Shown here one piece after another: positions 1-8,827 of a stretch of DNA of 64,000 bases. This DNA is from GH45 sp046704385. GTDB taxonomy: Bacteria; Bacteroidota; Bacteroidia; Bacteroidales; SZUA-534. The stretch is from positions 108,945 through 172,944 of the forward strand of contig JBJKSB010000061.1 in NCBI GenBank assembly GCA_046704385.1. Direction: 5' to 3'. The notes under the pieces were generated by a model that saw nothing but the letters and a program-made list of their open reading frames with translations, ran no database searches and was not told where the DNA came from. Each line of letters begins with the position of its first letter. Position 1 is the stretch's first letter. Position numbers and translations under genes: made by a program.

Positions 1-2
1 AC

Positions 3-50
3 ATTCAGGAATTAATGGATTTTGTAAAACAGGAACTGGCAGCATTATAA
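3..50 (+). CDS. C-terminal end of an unidentified plus-strand gene (partial)
   Basis: The first bases read in one frame as a 15-residue helical-looking tail (IQELMDFVKQELAAL) followed by TAA at 48-50. It converges on the DUF58 gene and overlaps its stop codon by a few bases. The tail is too short to identify a family. That it is coding at all is inferred from the clean amphipathic composition and the convergent layout. Confidence 0.4.
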   Translation: MQELMDFVKQELAAL

Positions 51-1439
51 AATTCCGCGTGCCTTTATTTTAAGATATTCGTTTACCACATTGGGTGTTA
101 ATTGCTCGGGTGTTGTTAAAAGTGTGAGTATTCCACGCATTTGCAATTCTCTTTCAATTAGTGATTTATCATAGATCATTTTTTCTGCTATAGTCTGTAT
201 ATAAATATCTTCAGTGGTTTCAGGCTTGCTTTCGGTGAGTTTGTACATCTCGGTATTTTTAAAAAAAATCACCAAAACCACGTGGTTTTTTGCCAGACCT
301 GTCAAAAATCCCAACTGCTTTTTTAACGAAACCACACTTTCAAAATTGGTATATATAAGCAGCAGACTGCGTTGCGTTATATTCCTTTTTACGCTTGCAT
401 ATAAAAGTTCAAAGTTAGGTTCATCAAAATTAGTACGCTGGCTGTAGAGTAGTTCCATAATGTACTGCATCTGAACAGGTCGGTTACTCGCATGTAAAAA
501 GGAATCAATTTCCTTTGAAAAGGTTATTAAACCAGCTTTATCAGATTTCAGAAGCGCAATATTGGAAAATACAAGTGACGCATTTATGGAATAATCCAGC
601 AATGTCATTCCTTCAAACGGGCTTTGCATATTCCGCCCCATATCAATAATAGAAATTACCGGTTGTGATTTTTCCTCCATAAACTGGTTAACCATAAGAT
701 CGGCTTTACGGGCCGTGGCTTTCCAATTAATCGTTCGATAATCGTCGCCGGTAATATAGTTTCTGATCTGGTCGAACTCGGAATGATGACCAACTTTCCT
801 GATGGGTTTAATACCCGCATCAACCAACCTGTTTGAAATTGCCATTAACTGATATTTATGCATCTGCATGTAGCTGGGATAAACCGGTACAGTAGCCTGC
901 TGGTCAAATACAAATCGTTTAACAATTAGTTCAAGTGGTGTTGAAACATAAACCAATAACCTTCCAAATTTGTATTCACCACGTTTCAGTGGCTTTAGCG
1001 TATAACTGATTTCATCACACTGACCCGGTATTAGCCTAAGAACTTTCAAAAAATCACGAACCTGGAATTGTATGGGTATTTCATCAATAATACTGTACTT
1101 ATTAGTAAGTAGCGCATGGTTGCTTAATTCGATTTTAATCTGGTTAATATCACCGTTTGATAATCGTGGTGGAACAATTCTTTTTGCAAAAACCTTAAGA
1201 TTTTGTTTGATCAATAAAAGATAATCCACCAAAATAGCAGATAAAAAAAGTACAAAAATAATACGTGCAACCATAAACCACGAGTGTACTATGAATCCCA
1301 GTACAAAAAGAATTGCAATACCAAGCATCACAAAATAAAACCGATTTGTAAAACCTGTATTACGAACAACTATCCTGATATTTTTTGCTATTCCGGCCAA
1401 CTCCAAAATGGTTTTAACGGGGTACTTCAATGCTGTCAA
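45..1439 (-). CDS. DUF58 domain protein, MoxR partner
   Basis: Membrane-anchored DUF58 protein of about 464 residues. Hydrophobic segments lie at about residues 36-72. The signature region GDDYRTINWKATAR is at about 231-244, followed by a von Willebrand A-like half (IIDMGRNM, LLLIYTNF). DUF58 proteins are normally encoded beside MoxR ATPases and are thought to be clients or partners in envelope-protein or enzyme maturation; the exact function here is unknown. It is the last gene of the minus-strand operon and overlaps moxR by 26 bases, suggesting translational coupling. The frame opens with TTG and has no early ATG, so the exact start is uncertain. No BatA/BatB-type genes follow; a convergent gene lies beyond. 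Confidence 0.9.
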   Translation of the reverse strand: MTALKYPVKTILELAGIAKNIRIVVRNTGFTNRFYFVMLGIAILFVLGFIVHSWFMVARIIFVLFLSAILVDYLLLIKQNLKVFAKRIVPPRLSNGDINQIKIELSNHALLTNKYSIIDEIPIQFQVRDFLKVLRLIPGQCDEISYTLKPLKRGEYKFGRLLVYVSTPLELIVKRFVFDQQATVPVYPSYMQMHKYQLMAISNRLVDAGIKPIRKVGHHSEFDQIRNYITGDDYRTINWKATARKADLMVNQFMEEKSQPVISIIDMGRNMQSPFEGMTLLDYSINASLVFSNIALLKSDKAGLITFSKEIDSFLHASNRPVQMQYIMELLYSQRTNFDEPNFELLYASVKRNITQRSLLLIYTNFESVVSLKKQLGFLTGLAKNHVVLVIFFKNTEMYKLTESKPETTEDIYIQTIAEKMIYDKSLIERELQMRGILTLLTTPEQLTPNVVNEYLKIKARGIL

Positions 1440-2394
1440 TAATCTTTTTAATCTCGTCGCCCGGTTTTGAACCTTCCATTTCTTTTTCAGGCGTAAGAAT
1501 AACCCGGTGATTTAATACCGGAATTGCCATGAGTTTTATATCATCGGGGGTAATAAAATCGCGGCCATTCAGCAGGGCATAAGCTTTTGAACAATTTAGC
1601 AAGGCCAGAGAAGCCCTGGGTGAGGCTCCCAAATAAATGGCACTTGAATTCCTTGTTTTTTGAATTACAGATGCAATGTAACCCAGCAACTTTTCCTCAA
1701 CCACTACATGATGCACCAACTTTTGGAATGCTTTTATTTCATTAATATCAATGATTTTTTGAACGGCCTCAATTTCAAGTAATTCCTTTCGTTCGTGAGC
1801 ACGGCGCAATATTTCGGTCTCTTCATCAAGGTTTGGGTAGCCCATCTCAATTTTCATAATAAAACGATCAATCTGAGCCTCAGGCAAACGGTATGTTCCT
1901 TCGTGTTCAACCGGGTTTTGTGTGGCCAACACTAAAAATAATGCATCCATTTTGTGGGTAGTACCATCAACCGTAATTTGACGCTCTTCCATGGCTTCAA
2001 ATAATGCAGACTGTGTTTTGGCTGGCGACCGGTTTATTTCGTCTATGAGTACCAGGTTTGAAAAAACCGGCCCCGATTTAAATTCAAATTCAGCCTTGCC
2101 AGCATTAAAAACTGTGGTTCCAATTACATCCGATGGCATTAAATCGGGCGTAAACTGAATCCGTGAAAACCCGGCGTTTATTGTTGTTGCTATTAATTTG
2201 GCCAGCAAAGTTTTTGCAATGCCGGGTACACCTTCGATTAGAACGTGCCCATTGGCAAGCAATGCAGTAAGAACATAATCGATAACCTCATCCTGACCCA
2301 CAATTACTGAACTTATTTGTTTTTTTATAAGTTGAATTTTATCTGCAAATTCCGTTAAATCAGTCCGGTTATCAAACATTTCAAGGTTTTCCAT
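1414..2394 (-). CDS. MoxR-family AAA+ ATPase
   Basis: AAA+ chaperone-like ATPase of 326 residues, the usual MoxR length. Visible motifs are Walker A GVPGIAKT (55-62), Walker B LVLIDEINR (114-122) and the sensor-1 region LATQNPVEHEGTYRLPEAQ (from about 156). MoxR ATPases are thought to remodel or activate partner proteins, usually those encoded alongside. Here the neighbours are a DUF58 protein downstream (26-base overlap) and DUF4350 and DUF4129 proteins upstream (5 bases to the DUF4350 stop). The family assignment is firm; the substrate is unknown. Confidence 0.95.
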   Translation of the reverse strand: MENLEMFDNRTDLTEFADKIQLIKKQISSVIVGQDEVIDYVLTALLANGHVLIEGVPGIAKTLLAKLIATTINAGFSRIQFTPDLMPSDVIGTTVFNAGKAEFEFKSGPVFSNLVLIDEINRSPAKTQSALFEAMEERQITVDGTTHKMDALFLVLATQNPVEHEGTYRLPEAQIDRFIMKIEMGYPNLDEETEILRRAHERKELLEIEAVQKIIDINEIKAFQKLVHHVVVEEKLLGYIASVIQKTRNSSAIYLGASPRASLALLNCSKAYALLNGRDFITPDDIKLMAIPVLNHRVILTPEKEMEGSKPGDEIKKIIDSIEVPR

Positions 2395-2399
2395 ACAAA

Positions 2400-3587
2400 T
2401 TAATTTTTACATTTTTCATAAAACTGGTTTACCAGTCCCACAAAACGGGTTAGTTCTATATCACTTATTTTGGGTTGTTTTACAATCCAATTATAGGTTT
2501 TAAAAAGGTAGCTGATTTCATCAAATTGATTTCCGGTTTTTTGAGCCACCTGGCTATAAAATTCCTCACCTTCTAAATCTTTTGAAATAAAGTAGTTACC
2601 ATAAATAAAAGCCAGCATATGTTGCATCTTCTTTTTTACCAGGTCAATATGATCACTATTCTGAAAATATAACTGTCCCAGCGTTTTTGTAAATTCCAGG
2701 GATGTATTTTGAGGCGGCACTAAAACAGGAATCTTACGCTGCTTTCGCCGACTTCCAAAAAGCAGGTATATTGACATAGCTGCAAGCAAAATATACCAGG
2801 CCCAGCGTAAAGCAGGCGATTTTAGAATAAATCTAACCATAGAAGTATCTGTAATATTTTTATTCGGTTTATAATATGCATCCCAAACGGTAGGCAAATC
2901 AGGCAAATAATTTAATGCAATTTGAGAATACGGATTAAGCTCTTTTTTCAAAAAATGATAATTGGCAAAAAGCAAAGGTTGTGTGTTTAAAAATATGGCA
3001 CCTTTACCCAGTTCAATTTTTATAAAATTCGCCTTTCCATTTTCAGTAGTGCCCAGGGTTTCAAAATTGTTAGTATCACTATCAAAACTAAGGTAATTGT
3101 AACTTCGGTTTACTTCAAATTTTTTATTGATGCCTTCATTATTTCGTATCAAAATCTTCGAGGTATCCTTATCAAGTATCCCTGAAATTCTGAAATTAGA
3201 ATTTATATGGATTTTGAGCGTATCGAATAATTCACGGTTAAAATGAAATGCCGAAACAAAAATATTATTTCCACTATACGCCAGATCAAGTATAGTTCGA
3301 ACATCCAGAGCATCGGGATTAAAATTATATGTAATTACCAGATAATTTTTTATTACAGAATCCTTCAGCATCCCCACATTGTAAAAAGGTAAATTACTGG
3401 TAGTTAATTCACGGCCAAAAAAATTATCGAGTAAACCATACATTGCACTACAACCATAGGGCTTGTTACTTTTTGCCGTAAAATCGGGAGTAAAATCTGC
3501 TTCCTGAGGACCAAAAATTTCCATCCCAAATAACAGCATAATGGAAAGGATCAGAAACATTATATATTTACGTTCCTTTTTATTCAT
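2400..3587 (-). CDS. DUF4350 domain membrane protein
   Basis: Protein of 395 residues with an N-terminal hydrophobic anchor (MFLILSIMLLFGMEIFG) and a DUF4350-like extracytoplasmic middle (KPYGCSAMYGLLDNFF). A transmembrane helix at about 264-277 precedes a basic stop-transfer stretch (GSRRKQRK) and a C-terminal cytosolic helical region. Members are typically found next to MoxR/DUF58 genes, as here. It overlaps the upstream DUF4129 gene by 8 bases and ends 5 bases before moxR. The biochemical role is unknown; involvement in the same envelope complex is inferred from the operon. Confidence 0.82.
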   Translation of the reverse strand: MNKKERKYIMFLILSIMLLFGMEIFGPQEADFTPDFTAKSNKPYGCSAMYGLLDNFFGRELTTSNLPFYNVGMLKDSVIKNYLVITYNFNPDALDVRTILDLAYSGNNIFVSAFHFNRELFDTLKIHINSNFRISGILDKDTSKILIRNNEGINKKFEVNRSYNYLSFDSDTNNFETLGTTENGKANFIKIELGKGAIFLNTQPLLFANYHFLKKELNPYSQIALNYLPDLPTVWDAYYKPNKNITDTSMVRFILKSPALRWAWYILLAAMSIYLLFGSRRKQRKIPVLVPPQNTSLEFTKTLGQLYFQNSDHIDLVKKKMQHMLAFIYGNYFISKDLEGEEFYSQVAQKTGNQFDEISYLFKTYNWIVKQPKISDIELTRFVGLVNQFYEKCKN

Positions 3588-4275
3588 TTACAGCTAATTC
3601 GTTATGAAATTTAGTATAAACTCGGGCTATTTGTTCGTACACCCTGGCATCAACCAGAAACTCACCATACCAAATATGCTCATAGATTGTTGACAAGTGG
3701 CTGAAACTTCCAGCCCTGCCTTTATCTTTTATCTCCCTTAAAAAATCAGTATTGGTTTTGTTCTCTTTCCAGACAATCCATTGAAATTTATGTAATTCCT
3801 TTATAGTTTTAAAATGCCATAATCTCACGGCCTCGCGGAAATCTCCATCTTGTTCAGCTTTTTCAAGCAGGGGACTATAATCGAATTCCACCGGGTTGTC
3901 GACAAATGCAAAACTAGTTGATATTGGAGTTGTCTCCCTCGACCACATACTTTGAAAATTTGCTTTAACCATGAGCATAATTATCAAAGCAATTACTCCG
4001 GCAACAATTATATACCTGAAGGCTTTTGCCCCCGATGTATTTTGAAAAATCTTTTGTAAAAAACGCCCCACATACCATCTTAGTCGTTGCCATATGCTCA
4101 CGGGTGGCTTAGAAGGTATTTTATAGGTATACTTTTTTAATTGCTGTAAACTATCAATTTCGTGCGAATTAAAAGTACGCCCGGCTACAGGTCTAATCCC
4201 ATCGGGTTGAGAATAAACCGGTAAAATAACCAGCATATAGAAAATAAAAATTAAATATTTTAACCAACCGGGCAT
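3580..4275 (-). CDS. DUF4129-type membrane protein
   Basis: Protein of 231 residues with an N-terminal signal or anchor (KYLIFIFYMLVILPVYSQ) and one further transmembrane helix at about 87-104. The C-terminal domain contains AVRLWHFKTIKEL and TNTDFLREIKDKG, a pattern typical of DUF4129 proteins beside MoxR clusters. It starts 5 bases after the stop of the upstream membrane protein and overlaps the DUF4350 gene by 8 bases, so it is firmly in the operon. No catalytic motif is visible; a structural or adaptor role is inferred. Confidence 0.75.
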   Translation of the reverse strand: MPGWLKYLIFIFYMLVILPVYSQPDGIRPVAGRTFNSHEIDSLQQLKKYTYKIPSKPPVSIWQRLRWYVGRFLQKIFQNTSGAKAFRYIIVAGVIALIIMLMVKANFQSMWSRETTPISTSFAFVDNPVEFDYSPLLEKAEQDGDFREAVRLWHFKTIKELHKFQWIVWKENKTNTDFLREIKDKGRAGSFSHLSTIYEHIWYGEFLVDARVYEQIARVYTKFHNELAVNE

Positions 4276-4280
4276 GAAAA

Positions 4281-5186
4281 CTATTCTGTTAGGATTTCCG
4301 ATTCAGGCAAAATTTCATCAATCCGCCTTTGCAAACCAGGTTTGTCTTTCTTTTCCAACAGATTGTAGTACTGAAAGGTCAGTGCAATAATGGGAATATT
4401 GTTTACAATAATCTGCCCGACAAAAGTTAATGCATAGGTGAAAATCATCACTCCCATCGATAATTCAGGAGTACCGCCTTTTGCCGAAGTAATTCCAATA
4501 AAAATCAAATAAACATATTGCGGAATTGCGAAAGCCATTCCAATAATGCTCACTATCAACGAAATAACAAAGTAAATCAGGAATGTCCACCACCAATTGC
4601 CATTTACCAAAAAGAAAGCCCGTTTTAAAGATTCACCAATGGTACCACCTTCCAAAACCCTTACAGGAAAAGCAAAATAAACAACAATGGAAGCATAAAA
4701 GAGCGGCAGAAAGAAAAAGACTATTAACCATGGAGTCACTTTTGCAAACAGTACCATAAGAAATATAAAACCAATCATAATGCCCACTATAGATACAGTA
4801 AGTCCTAAAATCAGGCCCAACGATTTTCTGGCTTTCTCCCAGATCCGGGCCATATCCATGTTTTCAGGTCCGTAGGTCTGATAATCTCTGAATATCTCAA
4901 GAATAATAGCCGGCATCAAAGAAAAAATTATTACTGCCAGTATAACTATAATGATAATGGCAATGATTTGATTCGAGTAAGAAACGGCTGATTGATTAAA
5001 CAATTGCGCCATTGAAGAATGTTGGTTTAATCCCAATAGCGCCCCAACAATAATGGCAAATGGAACCAGGTAATACAAAACAGATTTTAATAATATATTA
5101 TAATTCTGTTTAATAAATAACAGTGTGACATTAATAATCTCACCAAAATCGCGCTCTTTTATAAATTCAATTTTTTCCTTTTGCAT
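4281..5186 (-). CDS. Polytopic membrane protein in the MoxR operon
   Basis: Protein of 301 residues with about six hydrophobic segments, a short charged N-terminus (MQKEKIEFIKERDFGEI) and an acidic tail. The pattern resembles the uncharacterised membrane proteins annotated as glycerophosphodiester-phosphodiesterase membrane-domain-like that accompany DUF4129/SpoIIM genes in Bacteroidota. No phosphodiesterase catalytic residues are visible, so an enzymatic name would be misleading. It overlaps the end of the SpoIIM-like gene by 20 bases, suggesting translational coupling. The function is unknown. Confidence 0.7.
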   Translation of the reverse strand: MQKEKIEFIKERDFGEIINVTLLFIKQNYNILLKSVLYYLVPFAIIVGALLGLNQHSSMAQLFNQSAVSYSNQIIAIIIIVILAVIIFSLMPAIILEIFRDYQTYGPENMDMARIWEKARKSLGLILGLTVSIVGIMIGFIFLMVLFAKVTPWLIVFFFLPLFYASIVVYFAFPVRVLEGGTIGESLKRAFFLVNGNWWWTFLIYFVISLIVSIIGMAFAIPQYVYLIFIGITSAKGGTPELSMGVMIFTYALTFVGQIIVNNIPIIALTFQYYNLLEKKDKPGLQRRIDEILPESEILTE

Positions 5187-6144
5187 ATCTATTCAATTTT
5201 TCATGAACTTTAATGGGATATAAGATAAAATACCAGATTATAAAAACTAATGAAATACCAATAATTGAAGTACTCAAAAAGGCTGGCATCTCAGTGTGAC
5301 GGGTTACAAATCCCTCTAAAAAACCGGCTGTAATAAAAACCGGCACCAAACCTATGCCTATTTTAAGCCCTTTTCGGATACCCTGCCTGAATGATCTCAT
5401 CCGACTGTAAGTCCCAGGAAACAATAAGCTGTTACCCAGAACAAAACCAGCAGAAGCGGCCATAATAATTGCTGAAATTTCAAGAGTGCCATGAATCCAG
5501 ATAACCTTAGCCGATTGCAAAAACAAATGGTGTTGGGCAAAAAATGCCTGAAAAGTACCCAGCATAATACCATTCTTAAAAATGACAAATCCGGTACCAA
5601 CAGCAGTAAAAATGCCCATAAGAAAAGCCATAAAGGCTACCTTTATATTGTTCATTGTAATTCCAAGGAACATTAAAGTTTCATTCGTTGATTTATAAAC
5701 AGCCATCGGGTCACCTTTTGCAATATTGTCGATTGTCATATTCACATAACTATCACCCATTATCAACCTTGAAAAAGTAGTGTCGTTGGCTTGCGAAATC
5801 CATCCAATAGCAACGGACAACATAAAAACTAAAAAAGCATAAAGCAACTGTACTCTTGTTTCATACATAACTAACGGGAGCTCAGTTACCCAGAATTCAC
5901 GAATCCTGCTTTTCTTCTCCTTCCTGGTGCGATATATATTTTGATGGAGCTTTAACGCTAAGCCGTTAAGATATCCGGTAATATCAGAATTTGGGTAATA
6001 GGTTTTAGCATACGCCAGATCATCAGTCAATTGAATAAATAAATTAGCCAAATCCTCGGGATTTTGACTCCCCAAACGGGTCATTTCCTCATCAAGTTTT
6101 TTCCATCTTGATATATTTCTGTTTATAAAGGTTATCTCTTTCAA
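5167..6144 (-). CDS. SpoIIM-family (stage II sporulation protein M-like) membrane protein
   Basis: First gene of the MoxR operon. It carries the SpoIIM-like pattern: a soluble N-terminal helical region (EITFINRNISRWKKLDEEM) followed by several transmembrane helices with IWIHGTLEISAIIMAASAG and a basic C-terminus. Sporulation is not implied, since this family is widespread in non-sporulating Bacteroidota. The open frame extends to 6240, but a well-formed promoter lies inside that extension (-7 box 6170-6177, -33 TTTG 6196-6199). The TTG at 6142-6144, giving MKEITFINRN, is therefore the likely start. The gene is divergent from the RDD gene. Confidence 0.82.
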   Translation of the reverse strand: MKEITFINRNISRWKKLDEEMTRLGSQNPEDLANLFIQLTDDLAYAKTYYPNSDITGYLNGLALKLHQNIYRTRKEKKSRIREFWVTELPLVMYETRVQLLYAFLVFMLSVAIGWISQANDTTFSRLIMGDSYVNMTIDNIAKGDPMAVYKSTNETLMFLGITMNNIKVAFMAFLMGIFTAVGTGFVIFKNGIMLGTFQAFFAQHHLFLQSAKVIWIHGTLEISAIIMAASAGFVLGNSLLFPGTYSRMRSFRQGIRKGLKIGIGLVPVFITAGFLEGFVTRHTEMPAFLSTSIIGISLVFIIWYFILYPIKVHEKLNRYAKGKN

Positions 6145-6169
6145 TATATACCGGCTAGTTTTATAAAAC

Positions 6170-6199
6170 CAAAGATAAAAAAAATTGAATATCATCAAA
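6170..6199 (-). promoter_or_regulatory. Bacteroidota-type promoter of the SpoIIM-MoxR-DUF58 operon
   Basis: On the minus strand a TTTG (6199-6196) is followed after 18 bases by TATCTTTG (6177-6170), matching the Bacteroidota -33 TTTG / -7 TAnnTTTG pattern. Predicted initiation near 6163 leaves a leader of roughly 20 bases before the TTG start at 6144. Confidence 0.6.
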
Positions 6200-6317
6200 G
6201 CCGGACACTTCAATACCAAATCAATTTTACTACTGCACAAAACCCAAATTAGTTTTATTTAGAATTTTATCAATTTTGGTATATTTAGGCAAGTTTTAAA
6301 ACCCCAAAAATTAAACA

Positions 6318-7043
6318 ATGGAAAATTTTGGAATACAAACCACACAAAATGTACAGTTGAACTACCGTATGGCCAGCATTGGCGAGAGAATTCTGGCTTA
6401 TTTTATTGACATGTTTATTATTGCTGTTATAGAATTGTTTTTATTTGGATTATTAAGAGTTGATGGCATTTCAGGCCCAACCATGTATATTGTGATATCA
6501 ATACCGTTTTTATTTTACCATCTCATTTTTGAAAATGTAATGAATGGGCAGAGTTTGGGTAAAAAGGCCATGCAAATAAAAGTTATAGCCCTCGATGGCT
6601 CACCGGTAACTTTTGGAAAATACCTGATAAGGTGGGTATTACGATTAATGGACATTGGTTTAAGCGGGGGTTTTTTTGCGGTAATAACCATAATTGCCTC
6701 TAAAAAAGGGCAGCGAATTGGAGACCTTGCAGCCGGGACATCTTTAATTAGTACAAAAGAAAAAACCAAATTTGATGAATCTGTATTTGTAAACCTTCCC
6801 GATGATTATAAAGTAACTTTCCCCCAGGCGGCCGATCTGGAATATAAACATTTGAAAACATTGATAGATGTTATCAAATTTTATAAAGAGAATCCGGAAA
6901 AGAAAGAAGCTATATTAATGGTATACAAAACCCGTAAAAACCTTGAAACCCGTTTTGGAATATCTACTGAACAAAAACCCGTCGATTTAATTGAAACCGT
7001 TATCAAGGACTTTAATGCATTAATAAAAACTAAAGAAAATTGA
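6318..7043 (+). CDS. RDD family membrane protein
   Basis: Protein of 241 residues. The N-terminal RDD domain covers about residues 15-150 and has three hydrophobic segments, with RILAYFIDMFIIAVIELF, QSLGKKAMQIKV and GQRIGDLAAGTSLI, all typical of the family. A soluble, charged helical C-terminal part of about 90 residues follows. RDD proteins are membrane proteins of mostly unknown function, some linked to ion homeostasis. The gene is transcribed divergently from the SpoIIM/MoxR operon, an arrangement common in Bacteroidota, so a shared role is plausible but inferred. A TATATTTA box at 6280-6287 is a weak promoter candidate. Confidence 0.88.
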   Translation: MENFGIQTTQNVQLNYRMASIGERILAYFIDMFIIAVIELFLFGLLRVDGISGPTMYIVISIPFLFYHLIFENVMNGQSLGKKAMQIKVIALDGSPVTFGKYLIRWVLRLMDIGLSGGFFAVITIIASKKGQRIGDLAAGTSLISTKEKTKFDESVFVNLPDDYKVTFPQAADLEYKHLKTLIDVIKFYKENPEKKEAILMVYKTRKNLETRFGISTEQKPVDLIETVIKDFNALIKTKEN

Positions 7044-7090
7044 CATTTACCTAAACAATTTCCTTTTTTTTTTGTATCTTTTTTTGATAG

Positions 7091-7108
7091 TTACTCATGT
7101 ATGAGTAA
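7091..7108. promoter_or_regulatory. Perfect inverted repeat, operator candidate
   Basis: TTACTCATGTATGAGTAA is an 8-base perfect inverted repeat with a 2-base spacer, 79 bases upstream of the HNH/helix-turn-helix gene. A T-tract containing TTTG (7071-7074) lies just before it. The size suits a dimeric DNA-binding protein; autoregulation by the downstream protein is an inference. Confidence 0.45.
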
Positions 7109-7186
7109 TAGATGAAGAGTATAAACAATGGCTTTTGAAAATTTTTGAAAATTTTCATAAGTTTGCCAGACTAATAGGGCAAGAAA

Positions 7187-7849
7187 ATGGGAAAATTTAA
7201 GCAAGTTAAACTTAAAGGTGTTAACGACATCATTGAGGTTAATGAAGACGGTACTATATTAAAGTACCAGGGAAAAGAAGTTAACCAGCATGTTATCAAA
7301 ACTTCAAAGCATAATGCTGGTTATAAGGCAGTTAGTATTAACGGTAAAAGCTTTTATGTGCACCGCATTGTAGCGGAAGCTTATGTGCACAATGACAGGC
7401 CAATTGCCAATAAATACGTATTGCACCTAAACAATGATGTTTCAAACAACCACTACACCAACTTAAAATGGGGTACAGGTAAAGATTTGTATGCTAAAAA
7501 CCGTCAGGTGATTGATGATGGCGGAATTAAGTATCGTGGTAGTTCAACCATTAGTTATGAAGAAGCATTAAAAATTGCTAAAAGACTTGACAATGGTGAG
7601 TTTGCCAAGGACATTTGCGTTGAGTACGGCGTTTCGGAAATGTCGATTGCCAGGATCAGGAAACGCTATTGCAAACAGAAAAATGCATCGCCTCGGTACA
7701 ATCACGAGGTTAAAACGATGGTTTACAAGTTGTCAAAAAAATACACGGCTCCTGAAATAGCCAATATTACTGGATTAACCTATCACACAGTATATCGTTG
7801 GCTGAAAAAAACAGAGGATTCTGATGAAAAGCCTGTTTTTTATTATTAA
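7187..7849 (+). CDS. HNH-type (NUMOD/HNH_3-like) protein with two C-terminal helix-turn-helix regions
   Basis: Protein of 220 residues with three parts. Residues 1-45 resemble a NUMOD-like DNA-binding element (IEVNEDGTILKYQGKEV). Residues 55-97 match the HNH_3 pattern (YVHRIVAEAYV, then VLHLNNDVSNNHYTNLKWGT), with H80, N87-N88 and H89 as candidate active-site residues. Two helix-turn-helix units follow at about 117-150 (AKDICVEYGVSEMSIARIRK) and 160-187 (TAPEIANITGLTYHTVYRWL). HNH_3 proteins are usually homing or phage endonucleases. Here the gene is freestanding and not inside an intron, and a palindrome precedes it, so domestication as a regulator is possible. No activity can be asserted from sequence. 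Confidence 0.62.
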   Translation: MGKFKQVKLKGVNDIIEVNEDGTILKYQGKEVNQHVIKTSKHNAGYKAVSINGKSFYVHRIVAEAYVHNDRPIANKYVLHLNNDVSNNHYTNLKWGTGKDLYAKNRQVIDDGGIKYRGSSTISYEEALKIAKRLDNGEFAKDICVEYGVSEMSIARIRKRYCKQKNASPRYNHEVKTMVYKLSKKYTAPEIANITGLTYHTVYRWLKKTEDSDEKPVFYY

Positions 7850-7881
7850 CCTGATTCGATAAAAATAGTTAGTACAGGTTA

Positions 7882-8664
7882 TTAATGGTCGAATTTTTTG
7901 GCTTCCTGCCAGATTTTTTCCATTTCGATTAAAGGCATGGATTTTAAATCGATGCCTTGCTTAATGGTTTTCTCTTCCAGGTAGTTAAACCTTTTAATGA
8001 ATTTAAGGTTCGTTCGTTCCAGTGCATTTTCCGGGTTTATTCCATAAAGCCGGGCTGCATTTATTATGCTAAAAAATAAATCACCGAACTCGAGTTCTGC
8101 TTCGGCTGATTCAGGATCCTTATGTAATTCCTCCTTCAGTTCTGAAATTTCTTCGGCCACCTTATCCCAAACCTGTTCACGCTCGTCCCAGTCAAACCCA
8201 ACGCCTCGGACTTTATCCTGAATCCGGTAAGCTTTTATCAACGCTGGTAACGAACGGGGTACGCCCTCAAGAACCGAACGGTTACCTCCCTTTTCTTTAA
8301 GTTTCAGTTGTTCCCAGTTTTCTTCCACATCACGAGCCGTTGAAACTTTTGTATCACCAAAAATGTGTGGGTGCCGGTATCGCAATTTTTCGTTTATATT
8401 TTCAAGTACATCAGAAATATCAAAAGCATTTTTTTCCGATCCTATTTTTGAGTAAAACACTATATGCAACATTAAATCGCCAAGTTCTTTCTTTATTTCT
8501 TCCAAATTGTTATCAATAATTGAATCAGAAAGTTCGTATGTTTCTTCAATAGTCAATGTTCGTAGGCTTTCCAGTGTCTGCTTTTTATCCCATGGGCATT
8601 TGTCCCGCAATTCATCCATAATTTCAAGCAGCGTGGCAAAGTTATTTTTGTGTTTTTCAATCAT
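7882..8664 (-). CDS. mazG: Nucleoside triphosphate pyrophosphohydrolase MazG
   Basis: Two-domain MazG of 260 residues, the usual full length. MazG hydrolyses (d)NTPs to the monophosphate and pyrophosphate, cleaning the nucleotide pool. The N-terminal copy shows DKCPWDKKQTLESLRTLTIE and EETYELSDSI, and the second copy shows EEISELKEEL with EFGDLFFSIINAARL, giving the metal-binding EExxE and ExxD patterns. ATG start at 8664. A minus-strand TAACTTTG at 8717-8724 is a possible -7 box. It converges on the HNH gene; the ends are 32 bases apart, with an imperfect inverted repeat (7842-7853 / 7875-7886). Confidence 0.94.
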   Translation of the reverse strand: MIEKHKNNFATLLEIMDELRDKCPWDKKQTLESLRTLTIEETYELSDSIIDNNLEEIKKELGDLMLHIVFYSKIGSEKNAFDISDVLENINEKLRYRHPHIFGDTKVSTARDVEENWEQLKLKEKGGNRSVLEGVPRSLPALIKAYRIQDKVRGVGFDWDEREQVWDKVAEEISELKEELHKDPESAEAELEFGDLFFSIINAARLYGINPENALERTNLKFIKRFNYLEEKTIKQGIDLKSMPLIEMEKIWQEAKKFDH

Positions 8665-8827
8665 TTCTAAAAATTATATGTTTAGGAAAAACAAATGTGT
8701 TTTCGTTTAAAATATCCAAAGTTATTTGTTATCAAATTCTTCATAAAATAAAAAATGGAATCAATGGTTCACAACACTTTATTTCATTAATCTTAAGGCA
8801 TATGAAAATCCTTTTTCCATTAGTTAC

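Noticed and set aside
7842..7886. Inverted repeat between the HNH gene and mazG as a terminator
   Set aside because: The arms match 11 of 12 bases but the loop is 21 bases and no T-tract follows on either strand.
8164..8230. Possible CRISPR or tandem repeat structure anywhere in the window
   Set aside because: No regularly spaced direct repeats with unique spacers were found; repeat clusters are hairpins or degenerate heptamers.
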